Below are positions 26,023-35,416 of a DNA stretch of 64,000 bases, in pieces. The stretch covers positions 2,323,565 through 2,387,564 of the forward strand of contig NZ_HG964446.1 in NCBI RefSeq assembly GCF_000689255.1, read 5' to 3'. Both the position numbers and the translations under genes were made by a program. The notes under the pieces are model-generated. The model saw nothing but the letters and a program-made list of their open reading frames with translations. It made no database searches and had not been told where the DNA came from. The stretch comes from Mycobacterium triplex (GTDB taxonomy: Bacteria > Actinomycetota > Actinomycetes > Mycobacteriales > Mycobacteriaceae). Within the stretch, counting starts at the first letter, position 1; each line of letters begins with the position of its first letter.

Positions 26023-26929
26023 CCCAGGGGAATGCGTCCACCGTGGACCGTGCGCCCTGGGCGGCGCGGGAGCGGTTCTCCTCGCCCAGCTCGTCCAACA
26101 GCCGCCCACCCGCCGTCACGACTCCGGCGAATATCGGGGGAGTGAGCCACGGGGGCTGCAGGGCGAACAGCAGATCCTCGGTCGAGGTGTTGCCGCTTGC
26201 GCCCGGAGCGAAAGGACAGCCGCCCAGGCCGCCGAGCGCTCCGTCGACCATCGAGGCCCCCACTTGGATGGCGGCGAGCGTGTTGGCCACGCCGAGGCCC
26301 CAGGTGTCGTGCCCGTGGAAGACGATCTCGCGCTCGGGTGTTACGTCGCGCACCCGCTTGACCAACTTTCGCACCTGTTGGGGCGTCGCCTGCCCCAGCG
26401 TGTCGCACAGCACCACGCTCGGGATGTCCGCCGTGCGGCTGTCGCTCACCAAGTCGACGACACGTTGCGGGTCGACCATCCCGCGGTACGGGCAGGTGAA
26501 TGCGGTGGCCAGGGACAGCTGCAGCCGGGCGCCGGCCACCGCGGCGAAGTCGACGGCCTCGGGCAAGGCGGCCATGCTCTGCTCGGTGGTCCGCCCGACA
26601 TTGGCGTAGTTGTGCTGGTCGCTGACCGACAGGCAGTATTCGACGTTGCGCGCGCCGGCTTCGATCGCCCGGGTGACGCCGCGCGGGGTGGCCGTCCACA
26701 CCCAACACCGTTGCAGCTCTTCGGGAGTCAGCGCCGCGATGACCTCGAGGGTGTTGGCCATCGGCGGCACCTTGTCGGGGCGCGCCATCGCCCCGATCTC
26801 CAGCGCGTCGATGCCCGAGTCCAGCAATGCCCGTGCCAGTTCGACTTTCGTGTCGGTGCCGAGCAACTTGCCGGTCAGCTGCAAGCCGTCGCGCAGCGTG
26901 ACATCGCGCAATCGCACTGGGGTCATCAT
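26015..26929 (-). CDS. HMG-CoA lyase-like (HMGL family) acyl-CoA lyase
   Basis: 304 residues. A TIM-barrel DRE-type lyase: RDVTLRDGLQ near residue 8 carries the catalytic Arg/Asp, HGHDTWG near 206 binds the metal, and GLGGCPFAPGASGN near 238-251 is the signature with the mobile-loop Cys. The likely reaction is cleavage of a 3-hydroxyacyl-CoA such as HMG-CoA or citramalyl-CoA to acetyl-CoA plus a keto acid. The preceding CoA-transferase stop overlaps its start (ATGATGA), so the two are translationally coupled. Exact substrate not determinable. Confidence 0.88.
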   Translation of the reverse strand: MMTPVRLRDVTLRDGLQLTGKLLGTDTKVELARALLDSGIDALEIGAMARPDKVPPMANTLEVIAALTPEELQRCWVWTATPRGVTRAIEAGARNVEYCLSVSDQHNYANVGRTTEQSMAALPEAVDFAAVAGARLQLSLATAFTCPYRGMVDPQRVVDLVSDSRTADIPSVVLCDTLGQATPQQVRKLVKRVRDVTPEREIVFHGHDTWGLGVANTLAAIQVGASMVDGALGGLGGCPFAPGASGNTSTEDLLFALQPPWLTPPIFAGVVTAGGRLLDELGEENRSRAAQGARSTVDAFPWVS

Positions 26930-28146
26930 CCGATCAGCTCCTCGATATTCGGAGGGTCAAGCGCCATGGCGCCAAGTATTTGTTCGGTGTGCTCACCGAG
27001 ATCCGGTCCGAGGGTGCGGATCGCACGCGCGGCGCCGCCGATGCGCGGCACGATGCCCGGGAATGCCACGCTGGGCAGCATCTCGGTGCCGGTGGAAACC
27101 GGCAGGTGTTGGATCATGCCGCGCGCCAGGAACTGCTCGTCGGCCTTGATGTCGGCCGCGGTGTTGATCGGACCGGCGGGAACACCGGCCGCATCGAGCG
27201 CCGAAAGTGCCTCGCGCGCAGGCATGGTGGCGGTCCACTCACCGATCGCCGCGTCGAGCTCGTCGCGAGCCTGCCACCGCTGCGCATTGTTGGCCAGGCG
27301 CGAGTCTTCCGCGAGGTCGGGCCGGCCGATCAGCGTCATGAACCGGCGATAGATGCCGTCGCCGTTGCCGGCAATCACCACCCAGCGGTCGTCGCCGCAC
27401 CGGTAGGCGTTCGAAGGGGCGATGCCTTCCATGCGCCCGCCGGTGCGCGCACGCGTGACCTGATAGGCGTCGTACTCCGGGACCAACGATTCCATCACCG
27501 AGAAGATGGCTTCGGTCAGCGCGACGTCGACGGTCCGGTCGATCACCGTGGTGGATCTGCCGGCGACACGGTCCTTTTGGCGTTGATGCAACGCGACCAA
27601 CGCGCCGAACGCGGCGTAGATGCCGGCGATGGAGTCGCCGATGGACACACCCATCCGTGACGGTGGACGGTCCGGTTCGCCGGTCAGTGCCCGCAGCCCT
27701 GCCATCGCCTCGGCGACCGCGGCGAATCCGGGTTGATGCCGCCGCGGTCCGGTCTGCCCGTAGGCCGACACCCGCACGATGATCAGATCGGGGTTCTCCG
27801 CGGCGAGCTCGGCCGGGCCGATGCCCCACCGTTCCAGGGTCCCAGGGCGGAAGTTTTCCAGGACGACGTCGCAGCTGCGGGCCAGCTCGCGCACGATCGC
27901 CTGACCCCGTTCGGTCTTGAGGTCGACCACCACCGACTTCTTGTTGCGGTTGATGGTGCGAAACAGCATCGACGTCGTGCCGGAGTACAGCCGCCAGGTG
28001 CGCAACTCGTCACCGGTTTCCGGGCGCTCGATCTTGATGACCTCGGCGCCGAAATCCGCCAACAGTCGGCCCGCGGTCGGCGCGGCTATGTAATTGCCCA
28101 GCTCAAGGACGCGTACCCGGTCAAGCGGTCCGTTGGCTTCGTTCAC
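26926..28146 (-). CDS. Class III CoA-transferase (CaiB/BaiF family)
   Basis: 406 residues from the GTG at 28146, six bases after a very strong AAGGAGG. N-terminal LDRVRVLELGNYIAAPTAGRLLADFGAEVIKIE is split here as LDRVRVLELGNYIAAPTAGR and what follows; the catalytic Asp is in SIGDSIAGIYAAFG near residue 172. These enzymes move CoA between carboxylic acids by an aspartyl-CoA intermediate. Followed directly by an HMG-lyase-like gene, it would activate a dicarboxylic or hydroxy acid (succinyl-CoA:HMG or itaconate-type transfer) for cleavage. The longer frame to 28197 is not supported. Confidence 0.9.
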   Translation of the reverse strand: MNEANGPLDRVRVLELGNYIAAPTAGRLLADFGAEVIKIERPETGDELRTWRLYSGTTSMLFRTINRNKKSVVVDLKTERGQAIVRELARSCDVVLENFRPGTLERWGIGPAELAAENPDLIIVRVSAYGQTGPRRHQPGFAAVAEAMAGLRALTGEPDRPPSRMGVSIGDSIAGIYAAFGALVALHQRQKDRVAGRSTTVIDRTVDVALTEAIFSVMESLVPEYDAYQVTRARTGGRMEGIAPSNAYRCGDDRWVVIAGNGDGIYRRFMTLIGRPDLAEDSRLANNAQRWQARDELDAAIGEWTATMPAREALSALDAAGVPAGPINTAADIKADEQFLARGMIQHLPVSTGTEMLPSVAFPGIVPRIGGAARAIRTLGPDLGEHTEQILGAMALDPPNIEELIG

Positions 28147-28326
28147 TGGAGACCTCCTTGTAACCCACATCGTGCATTGATGCCCACAATATGGCAAGAG
28201 ACTCTTCCATCTCGTGATGCGAGCCGCTACAGTCGGATGTTGTTGCCTGGCTCACAATGCAAGCGACAAACCACGTTGTAGACATGACGTCAGCATGGCG
28301 GGTTCTCGACGACGAGAGGCTCTGGA
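28147..28326. promoter_or_regulatory. Divergent intergenic region of the CoA-transferase and MFS genes
   Basis: The 180 bases between divergent starts are more AT-rich than their surroundings and hold several short inverted repeats: CATC-N7-GATG near 28169, TGCC-N8-GGCA near 28182, CTCG-N5-CGAG near 28212, and TCTCG-ACGA-CGAGA (28304-28317), which overlaps the GAGAGG ribosome binding site of the MFS gene. TGCATTG and CAATGCA form a wider pair. None can be assigned to a regulator with confidence. Confidence 0.35.
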
Positions 28327-29709
28327 ATGACCGCAACACCGATCACGGCAGTGACCGCGGATTCTGTCGGTGAGCAACTGGATCGCTTGCCGGTGGGGGC
28401 GGTGCACCGCAAGGTCGTCGTCGCGGTGGGGCTCGGCTTGTTCTTCGAGATGTACGAGATCTTCCTGTCCAGCACCCTGAGCGCCACGCTCCAGCACGAC
28501 TTCGGGGTGCGCGGCACCGCGCTCAAATTGGTGCTGGCGTCGTCGTTCATCGGAATGTTCGTCGGCGCAGCATTTTTCGGCCGGCTCGCCGACCGGATAG
28601 GTCGCCGGAGGGCGTTCCTGCTCGGGCTCAGCTGGTTTTCGGCCTTCTCGCTGGCCGGTGCATTTGCGCCGTCTCCGGCGCTGTTGGTGCTCGCGCGATT
28701 TCTGGCCGGTGTCGGGATCGGGGCGGTGTACCCGGTGGCCGACACCTACCTTGCCGACGTCTTACCCAAAGAGCAGCGCGGCCGGATGGCCTCCTACGCC
28801 TACACCTGCTCGTTCCTCGCGGTGCCCTTCGCCGCCTTTCTGGCCTGGTGGCTGACCGGGCATTCGCCGCTGGGCATCACGGGGTGGCGCTGGCTGCTGG
28901 CCCTGGGGGCGGGCGGCGCCGTGATCGTGTTCCTCCTGAACCGCTGGTTGCCCGAGTCGCCGCGCTGGCTTGCGTCCGCGGGGCGGGTCGACGAGGCGCA
29001 GCGGGCCCTGAACATCTTCGCCGCCGGATCGAATCTGCTTGCGGCGCGGATCGATACTCCTCCCGACGCCAACCGCGCCGGCGTCGGGAGGCCCACTCAA
29101 TCGGGCCTGACGCAATTGCGGCGGGCCCCGTACAACCGCCGGGTCGTGATGCTGACGGTGTTCCACTTGTTTCAGACCTACGGCTACTACGGGTTCGGCA
29201 CCCTCGCCGCGCTGGTGCTGGTCAGTCGCGGCTACGGCGTCACGTCCTCGATGCTGTTCAGCGCGCTGTCGTTTGTGGGGTATCCCATCGGCTCCCTGGC
29301 GGCCATCCCGCTGTTGGCGAGGTTCGAACGCAAGTTCCTGCTGGTCGGCTCGATCGTGGCCGTCGCGGCGTTCGGTCTGTTGTTCGCGACCCAATCGGCG
29401 GTGCCGCTGATCGTTCTGTTCGGCTTCTTGACCACCGCGACGAGCAATGTCTTCTCCAACGTCTATCACGTGTATCAGGCCGAGATCTTCCCGACCACCG
29501 TGCGGGCCACGGCCGTCGGGTGGACCTACTCGTTGTCCCGGTTGTCCAGTGGTGCTTCGCCTTTCGTGCTGATTCCCATCCTGGACAACTACGGTGCGGG
29601 CGCGATGTTCACCGCGGTGGCAACGGCATTGGCTGTCGTCATCGCCGCCGTCCTCGCGCTGGGGCCGCGCACGTCCCGGCGCAGCCTCGAAGAGATCAAC
29701 CCGCTATGA
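28327..29709 (+). CDS. Major facilitator superfamily permease
   Basis: 460 residues with about 12 membrane helices in two six-helix halves. The loop 2-3 signature is FGRLADRIGRRRAF near 78-91, and the second half repeats it weakly (RFERKF). The N-terminal LFFEMYEIFLSS resembles sugar and aromatic-acid porters of the MFS. Divergent from the CoA-transferase/lyase pair, it probably imports their substrate. The PPE gene begins 16 bases after its stop. Confidence 0.9.
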   Translation: MTATPITAVTADSVGEQLDRLPVGAVHRKVVVAVGLGLFFEMYEIFLSSTLSATLQHDFGVRGTALKLVLASSFIGMFVGAAFFGRLADRIGRRRAFLLGLSWFSAFSLAGAFAPSPALLVLARFLAGVGIGAVYPVADTYLADVLPKEQRGRMASYAYTCSFLAVPFAAFLAWWLTGHSPLGITGWRWLLALGAGGAVIVFLLNRWLPESPRWLASAGRVDEAQRALNIFAAGSNLLAARIDTPPDANRAGVGRPTQSGLTQLRRAPYNRRVVMLTVFHLFQTYGYYGFGTLAALVLVSRGYGVTSSMLFSALSFVGYPIGSLAAIPLLARFERKFLLVGSIVAVAAFGLLFATQSAVPLIVLFGFLTTATSNVFSNVYHVYQAEIFPTTVRATAVGWTYSLSRLSSGASPFVLIPILDNYGAGAMFTAVATALAVVIAAVLALGPRTSRRSLEEINPL

Positions 29710-29725
29710 CGGCCCGGGAGTGGCG

Positions 29726-30802
29726 ATGATCGATTTCGGGGCGCTACCGCCGGAGATCAACTCGGGCCGGATGTATGCCGGGGCCGGGCCGGGACCCATG
29801 ATGGCCGCGGCCGCGGCCTGGGATTACCTGGCGGCCGAACTGGCATCGAGCGCTTCCGGCTATTCGTCGGTGACGGCCGAGCTGACCTGTTCGTCGTGGT
29901 TCGGCCCGGCGTCGAGATCGATGCTGGCCGCCGCCGCGCCCTACATCTCGTGGCTCAGCGCCGCTGCCGCGCTCGCCGAACAGACGAGCGCGCAGGCCAA
30001 GGCCGTCGCGTCGGCCTTCGATGCGGCCTTCACGATGACGGTCCCGCCGCCGGTGATCGCCGAGAACCGAGCGCAGTTGCTGATGCTCGTCGCGACCAAC
30101 TTTTTCGGCCAGAACACCGCGGCGATCGCCGCCACCGAGGCCGGCTACGCCGAGATGTGGGCGCAGGACGCCGCCGCCATGAACGGTTATGCCGGCTTCG
30201 CCGCAACCGCATCGCAATTGGTCCCGTTCACCGAGCCGACCCAGACCACCGACCAAGCCGGACTGGCCCAACAGCAAGCTGCCGTCGCTGCGGCAGCGAC
30301 TGCGGGGACCGGTGCACCGTCGCAGACGTCGCTCACCGACATCGTCAATACCTTGTCCAGTCAGATAAAGGGACTCCTGTTCGGTCCCTTGGACGTCATC
30401 TACTGGCCGATGATCTATGTGGGATCTCTGATTTTCGCGCAGCTGGGTGTGCTGTGGCCCGAGCATGTCGCCGCCGGGGCCGCGGTTGGCTTCTCCGCGA
30501 CGCCCGCCCTCGCGGCGCCGGTCAACCTCGGCGGCGGGCTGATCTCGGCGAACTTGGCTTCGTCTAACAAGATTGGCTCGCTATCGGTGCCGGCGAGCTG
30601 GTCTGCGACAGCACCCGAGGTGGCCGAAGAGTCCATGATCCGGGCGATCGGCGCCGAGGGTGCCGGCGGTCCGTCGAATCGACCGGAGACACTGTTGCCC
30701 CCGATGGCGCCGGCCCGCGGCAGACGTGGCCGCGGCGGCTTGCCACCCCGCGAATACGGATTCCGCCCCCGCTTTACGGCTCGTCCACCATCGGCCGGAT
30801 AA
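29726..30802 (+). CDS. PPE family protein, SVP subgroup
   Basis: 358 residues. MIDFGALPPEINSGRMYAG opens the PPE domain, with SSWFGPAS near 57-64 as the WxG motif. The C-terminal part has IGSLSVPASW near 290, the Gxx-SVP-xxW mark of the PPE-SVP subgroup, and ends in RFTARPPSAG. PPE proteins are exported by type VII secretion with a PE partner, and some act as outer-membrane channels. It lies 16 bases after the MFS gene with GGGAG before the ATG, unusual placement for a PPE gene. Confidence 0.93.
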   Translation: MIDFGALPPEINSGRMYAGAGPGPMMAAAAAWDYLAAELASSASGYSSVTAELTCSSWFGPASRSMLAAAAPYISWLSAAAALAEQTSAQAKAVASAFDAAFTMTVPPPVIAENRAQLLMLVATNFFGQNTAAIAATEAGYAEMWAQDAAAMNGYAGFAATASQLVPFTEPTQTTDQAGLAQQQAAVAAAATAGTGAPSQTSLTDIVNTLSSQIKGLLFGPLDVIYWPMIYVGSLIFAQLGVLWPEHVAAGAAVGFSATPALAAPVNLGGGLISANLASSNKIGSLSVPASWSATAPEVAEESMIRAIGAEGAGGPSNRPETLLPPMAPARGRRGRGGLPPREYGFRPRFTARPPSAG

Positions 30803-30893
30803 ACCCATGGCCCAGAACACAATTCGAACACCGTCGGTACCGAAGACTTTTCGAGGCTCATTGAGCCGCGAGGTTATTGAGTAAGGAGATCAC

Positions 30894-31193
30894 ATGTCCT
30901 TTGTTACTGCGCAACCGGAAGCGTTGGCGGCGGCGGCTGGTGCATTGCGGGCTATCGGCTCTGCGCTTGCGGCCCAGAATGCGGCGGCGGCGGCGCCGAC
31001 CACGGGGGTGATTCCCGCTGCCGCAGACCACGTGTCGATACTGACCGCGGCGCAGTTTACCGCCCATGGACAGCTGTATCAGCAGGTCAGTAAACAGGCG
31101 ATGGCGATTCACGAGATGTTCGTCAGCGCATTGGATCTCAGCTCGGGATCGTATGCGGCCACGGAGGCCGCCAACGCGATCGCGACCGGTTAA
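30894..31193 (+). CDS. PE family protein
   Basis: 99 residues, a PE domain only. MSFVTAQPEALAAAAGALR is typical; YAATE near 88-92 is the YxxxD/E export motif of type VII substrates. AAGGAGA precedes the ATG. It sits between two PPE genes, ten bases before the second; the second PPE is the likelier heterodimer partner by spacing. Confidence 0.93.
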   Translation: MSFVTAQPEALAAAAGALRAIGSALAAQNAAAAAPTTGVIPAAADHVSILTAAQFTAHGQLYQQVSKQAMAIHEMFVSALDLSSGSYAATEAANAIATG

Positions 31194-31203
31194 GGGGCTC
31201 GTG

Positions 31204-32391
31204 ATGCTTGACTTTGGGGCGTTGCCACCGGAGGTCAACTCGGGGCTGATGTACGCGGGTGCGGGCTCGGCGTCGATGATGGGGGCGGCTTCTGAGTGGA
31301 ATACCCTTGCCGCTGAGCTGAATTCGGCTGCCGTAGCCTACGACAGGGTGGTGAACACGCTGTCCAGCGAGGAGTGGTTAGGGCAGGCCTCGGCATCGAT
31401 GGCCGAGGCCGTCACCCCCTATGTGGAATGGATGCGAACCACTGCCGCCGCGGCTGAGCATGCGGCCAGTCAGGCCATGTCCGCCGCGTCGGCCTTCGAA
31501 ACGGCGCATACCGCGATCGTGCCGCCGCCGGTGATCGCGGCCAACCGTGTCAATCTGGCGCGGCTGCTGTCCACCAACGTGCTGGGCCAAAACACCGCGC
31601 AGATAGCGGCTTTGGAAGCCCAGTACGGGGAGATGTGGGCAATCGACTCGGCCACCATGTACACCTATGCGGGCCGATCCGCGAACACCTCGGCGGTCAA
31701 GCCGTTCACCTCGGCACCCCATATGACCAACCCGGCTGGCACCGGAAGCCAGCAGTCCGCGGTCACGGCGGCCACCGGTACCTCGGCGGGTGCGGCGCAA
31801 AACACGTTGCACAGCCAGATGAGCAAGATCAGCTCGGCGTTGGGAAAGCTGTCCACCGGTATGCAGGCCGCCGCGCCGGCCGACGATCCGGTGAAGGACG
31901 CGCTGACCACGGGTCCGCTGGGATGGCTGGGTGATCTTATGACCTTCTACGCGCCGTTCTCCACCACGTTCTACAACACCGAGGGCCTGCCCTTCTTCTC
32001 CGCCGGCCTGGCCAACACCTTTGTTTCGATCGCGAAATCCACCGGCGCGCTCGGGGGGGCCGCCGCGGCCGCCGTGCCCGCCGCCGTGCCCGCCGTGACC
32101 CCGGCGCTAGTCGGTGGCGGCGGTGCGGTTGCCGCGGGGCTTGGCAGCGCGGGCACGGTCGGGAGCTTGTCGGTTCCGCCGGTCTGGGCGAACGGCAGCC
32201 TGGTGGGATCCGAGCACGCCGCGACGCCGGCTGCGATCAGCAATATCCGAGAGGCGCCGGACACCGGGATGGGAAGCGGAAACGTCATCGGTGGCCTGCC
32301 ACGCGCCGGTGGGGGAGACGGCGGAGGACTCCGGACACCCAGATACGGCCTGAAGCTCACGGTGATGGCGCGCCCACCGTTCGCGGGCTAG
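31204..32391 (+). CDS. PPE family protein, SVP subgroup, paired with PE
   Basis: 395 residues. MLDFGALPPEVNSGLMYAG, then EEWLGQASASM with the WxG motif, and VGSLSVPPVW near 325 in the C-terminal part; the end LTVMARPPFAG parallels the first PPE. The Ala/Pro-rich stretch AAAAAVPAAVPAVTPAL near 283 is low complexity. Starts ten bases after the PE gene. Its 3' end meets the convergent iclR-type gene with one base between stops. Confidence 0.93.
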   Translation: MLDFGALPPEVNSGLMYAGAGSASMMGAASEWNTLAAELNSAAVAYDRVVNTLSSEEWLGQASASMAEAVTPYVEWMRTTAAAAEHAASQAMSAASAFETAHTAIVPPPVIAANRVNLARLLSTNVLGQNTAQIAALEAQYGEMWAIDSATMYTYAGRSANTSAVKPFTSAPHMTNPAGTGSQQSAVTAATGTSAGAAQNTLHSQMSKISSALGKLSTGMQAAAPADDPVKDALTTGPLGWLGDLMTFYAPFSTTFYNTEGLPFFSAGLANTFVSIAKSTGALGGAAAAAVPAAVPAVTPALVGGGGAVAAGLGSAGTVGSLSVPPVWANGSLVGSEHAATPAAISNIREAPDTGMGSGNVIGGLPRAGGGDGGGLRTPRYGLKLTVMARPPFAG

Positions 32392-32392
32392 C

Positions 32393-33208
32393 TCAATACG
32401 GAAGCCGGCCACCGAGGGCGCGGGTCACCTGGTCGGCAGCGCCGACGACGTTGTCGGCCCACAGTTCGGCCAGCTCGTGCGAGAACCGAAAGCTGGGTCC
32501 GCTGATCATCAGCGCGCCCAGCACTTGACCATGCGAATCGAACACCGGGGCCGCGATACCGGTAGCACCTTCGTCGCGTTCGCCGCTGGTGATCGCGAAG
32601 CCCATCCGGCGCGCTTGTTCGACCTTGGCGCGCAACAGCTCTGGATCGGTGACGGTCGCCGGGGTGAACTGGATCAACTCGGAGCGCAGCACCTCTTGCA
32701 ACGCCTCATCGTCCCAGGCCATCAAGACCCGGCCGGCCGAGCCGACGTACAGCGGAATGACTTTCCCGACGTGCATCTCGCGGCGGATCCCGTGGCGGGT
32801 CTCCGCAAGTGCGACACACACCCGAAAGGGTCCCTCGCGACGGAAGAAGCACGCCGTCTCACCGCTGGCGTCGCGCAGCGTTTCCAGGGCGGGCGTCACC
32901 ACGTCCAACAGGCCCATGCTGCTCGTCACCGGGGCCGCCCAGTACGCCACCCGGGCCCCGATCCGGAAACGGTCGCCCACCCGATCGAGGAACTCCTCGG
33001 CCACCAAATTGGCCACCAGCCGCTGCACCGTCGACGTCGGATACCCGGTGCGGGCCCGAATCTCACTGAGCGTCAGCTCGGGCTCGGACAGCGTGAAGGC
33101 GTCCATGATGCCGCGAATCTTCGCCAATACCAGCAGCGGCTTCACGCCCGCGGACAACGTCCGCGCCGGCGCCAATGGCGGAATGTCCAGACCCTCGGCC
33201 TCGCTCAT
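32393..33208 (-). CDS. IclR family transcriptional regulator
   Basis: About 271 residues. An N-terminal winged helix (LTLSEIRARTGYPTSTVQRL near 45-64) and a C-terminal effector domain with GSAGRVLMAWD and AAPVFDSHGQVLGALMISGP typical of IclR. Start is uncertain: ATG 33208 has GGAGG only one base away; ATG 33247 is an alternative. IclR proteins usually control catabolic genes for organic acids, so it is the best candidate regulator of the lyase/CoA-transferase/MFS block. Palindromes upstream may be its sites. Confidence 0.9.
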   Translation of the reverse strand: MSEAEGLDIPPLAPARTLSAGVKPLLVLAKIRGIMDAFTLSEPELTLSEIRARTGYPTSTVQRLVANLVAEEFLDRVGDRFRIGARVAYWAAPVTSSMGLLDVVTPALETLRDASGETACFFRREGPFRVCVALAETRHGIRREMHVGKVIPLYVGSAGRVLMAWDDEALQEVLRSELIQFTPATVTDPELLRAKVEQARRMGFAITSGERDEGATGIAAPVFDSHGQVLGALMISGPSFRFSHELAELWADNVVGAADQVTRALGGRLPY

Positions 33209-33224
33209 GCCTCCATTGTCCCGG

Positions 33225-33252
33225 TATCCGCGCGGATAACGGCGCATTTGCG
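33225..33252. promoter_or_regulatory. Two adjacent palindromes upstream of iclR-type gene
   Basis: TATCCGCGCGGATA (33225-33238) is a perfect 14-base palindrome; two bases later GCGCA-TT-TGCGC (33241-33252) is another. They lie between the divergent iclR-type and viuB genes; if the gene starts at 33208 both are upstream, consistent with autoregulation. Confidence 0.4.
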
Positions 33253-33291
33253 CACCGCGGCGGCGGCCGACCTGCGGCGACGGCCCGACTC

Positions 33292-33297
33292 GTATAG
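33292..33297 (+). promoter_or_regulatory. Candidate -10 box of viuB
   Basis: TATAGT, a perfect TANNNT -10, lies 33 bases upstream of the viuB GTG, with AGGAGG (ribosome binding site) between. No convincing -35. Confidence 0.45.
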
Positions 33298-33329
33298 TCG
33301 GCTGGGGCCGGGTCGGAACAGGAGGACAC

Positions 33330-34199
33330 GTGGCAGGTCGACCACTTCAACGTTTCGAAGTCGTCGGTACCCGACAAATCACCCCGCACATGGTGCGTGT
33401 GACGCTGGGCAGCGGTCAGTTCGACACCTTCGTGCCGAGCAACTTCACCGACTCCTACGTCAAGTTGGTATTCGTCGCCGACGACATCGACGTGGCCGGG
33501 TTGCCCCAGCCGCTGACCCAGGACAGCTTCTCGGTGCTGCCGCCCGAGAAAAGGCCGTCGGTGCGGACCATCACCGTTCGCAAGGTCGACGCGGCGGCCC
33601 GCCAGATCTCGCTGGACATCGTGGTGCACGGCGAGCACGGCGTGGCGGGTGCCTGGGCGGCGTCGGCTCAGCCCGGTCAGGTGATCTATCTGATGGGCCC
33701 CGGCGGCGCCTACACACCCGACCCTGCCGCCGATTGGCATCTGTTGGCCGGTGACGAGTCGGCGCTGCCGGCCATCGCCAACGCGCTGGAAGCGTTGCCG
33801 CCCAACGCAATTGGTAAGGCGTTCATCGAAGTCGCCGGCCCCGACGACCAAATCGAGTTGACCGCTCCCGAAGGCATGCAGGTGAACTGGGTCTACCGCG
33901 GCGCCCGCGCCGACCTTGCATCCGACGATCGCGCCGGCGATTTCGCGCCGCTGATCGAGGCGGTCACCACCACGCTGTGGCTGCCCGGACAGGTGCACGT
34001 CTTCATCCACGGTGAAGCCCAGGCCGTCATGCACAATTTGCGGCCCTTCATCCGCAAAGAGCGTGGGGTGGACGGCAAGTGGGCGTCGTCGATCTCCGGC
34101 TACTGGCGGCGCGGCCGCACCGAAGAGAGCTTCCGGGAGTGGAAGAAGGAACTGGCCCAGTTGGAATCCGGGGCGGCGTCGGCGAGCTCGTCAGCCTGA
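33330..34199 (+). CDS. viuB: Siderophore-interacting FAD-binding protein ViuB
   Basis: 289 residues. A flavin reductase of the siderophore-interacting family that would release iron from mycobactin-type Fe(III) complexes in the cytosol. The FAD-binding barrel has [11 protein letters not shown] near 73-83 and [11 protein letters not shown] near 96; the NAD-binding part has [12 protein letters not shown] near 139 and a C-terminal YWRRGRTEE motif. GTG start with AGGAGG. M. tuberculosis Rv2895c equivalent. Confidence 0.92.
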   Translation: MAGRPLQRFEVVGTRQITPHMVRVTLGSGQFDTFVPSNFTDSYVKLVFVADDIDVAGLPQPLTQDSFSVLPPEKRPSVRTITVRKVDAAARQISLDIVVHGEHGVAGAWAASAQPGQVIYLMGPGGAYTPDPAADWHLLAGDESALPAIANALEALPPNAIGKAFIEVAGPDDQIELTAPEGMQVNWVYRGARADLASDDRAGDFAPLIEAVTTTLWLPGQVHVFIHGEAQAVMHNLRPFIRKERGVDGKWASSISGYWRRGRTEESFREWKKELAQLESGAASASSSA

Positions 34200-34222
34200 C
34201 GGCCGGCTGGCATTCTCTTACC

Positions 34223-35383
34223 ATGGCATTCGGCGCTTACCAGAACGAAATCTATTTCCAGGGCCTGGCCGGGGTGGTGCCCGCGCTGCCGATGGCGTTC
34301 TCGGAGTTGGAGGCCCGCGCCGAGCAGGCGATGCCGCCGTCGGTGTGGTCCTACGTCGCCGGTGGCGCCGGCGACGAACGCACGCAGCGGGCCAACCGGG
34401 AGGCGTTCGATCACTGGGGCCTGATCCCGCGCATGTTCGTCGGTGCCGCCGAGCGCGATCTCTCGGTGCAGATGTTCGGCCTGACCTTGCCGTCGCCGGT
34501 GTTCATGGCGCCGATCGGGGTCATCGGCATCTGCGCTCAAGACGGCCACGGCGACCTGGCCGCCGCACGCGCGGCCGCGGCGACCGGTGTGCCGATGGTG
34601 GTTTCCACCCTGACCGCCGACCCGATGGAAGACGTCGCCGCCGAGTTCGGTGCGACGCCCGGGTTCTTCCAGCTGTACACGCCGAAGGATCGCGACCTGG
34701 CCGCCAGCCTGGTGCGGCGCGCCGAAGCCGCCGGCTTCAAGGGCATCATCGTCACCCTCGACACCTGGATCCCCGGGTGGCGCCCGCGCGACCTGAGCAC
34801 GGCCAACTTCCCCCAGCTGCGGGGGCACTGCCTGAGCAACTACACCAGCGACCCGGTCTTTCGCGCCAGCCTGGCGCGCCCGCCCGAGGAGGACCCGCAA
34901 GCCACCGTGCTGCAGTGGGTCACGACCTTCGGTAACCCGCTGACCTGGGACGACCTCGCCTGGCTGCGGTCGCTGACCGACCTGCCACTGATCGTCAAGG
35001 GCATCTGCCATCCCGACGACGCCCGGCGCGCCCGCGACGGCGGCGTCGACGGCATCTACTGCTCCACCCACGGCGGCCGGCAGGCCAATGGCGGCCTGCC
35101 CGCGCTGGACTGCCTGCCGGGTGTGGTCGAGGCGGCCGGCGGGCTGCCGGTGCTGTTCGACTCGGGGATCCGCAGCGGCGCCGACATCGTCAAGGCGCTG
35201 GCGATGGGCGCCACCGCAGTCGGCGTCGGCCGTCCGTACGCCTACGGTCTGGCACTCGGCGGCGTCGACGGCATCGTGCACGTGCTGCGAAGTCTGCTGG
35301 CCGAAGCGGACCTGATCATGGCCGTCGACGGCTATCCGACGCGCAAAGATCTCACCCCGGACACGCTTCGGCGCGTCGGCTAA
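34223..35383 (+). CDS. Lactate 2-monooxygenase-like FMN-dependent alpha-hydroxy acid oxidase
   Basis: 386 residues, close in size and remembered sequence to M. smegmatis lactate 2-monooxygenase, which turns lactate and oxygen into acetate, CO2 and water. YENEIYxQG-like start, [13 protein letters not shown]-binding [35 protein letters not shown] and [15 protein letters not shown] with the catalytic His. The usual Asn before that His is Thr here. ATG 34223 matches the homologue start; the frame runs further upstream as shadow. Lies between viuB and xerC, which are adjacent in M. tuberculosis. Other 2-hydroxy acids are possible substrates. Confidence 0.88.
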   Translation: MAFGAYQNEIYFQGLAGVVPALPMAFSELEARAEQAMPPSVWSYVAGGAGDERTQRANREAFDHWGLIPRMFVGAAERDLSVQMFGLTLPSPVFMAPIGVIGICAQDGHGDLAAARAAAATGVPMVVSTLTADPMEDVAAEFGATPGFFQLYTPKDRDLAASLVRRAEAAGFKGIIVTLDTWIPGWRPRDLSTANFPQLRGHCLSNYTSDPVFRASLARPPEEDPQATVLQWVTTFGNPLTWDDLAWLRSLTDLPLIVKGICHPDDARRARDGGVDGIYCSTHGGRQANGGLPALDCLPGVVEAAGGLPVLFDSGIRSGADIVKALAMGATAVGVGRPYAYGLALGGVDGIVHVLRSLLAEADLIMAVDGYPTRKDLTPDTLRRVG

Positions 35384-35416
35384 CGAGCAGCGGGCCAGGC
35401 CTGCGACCGTGGGGGA

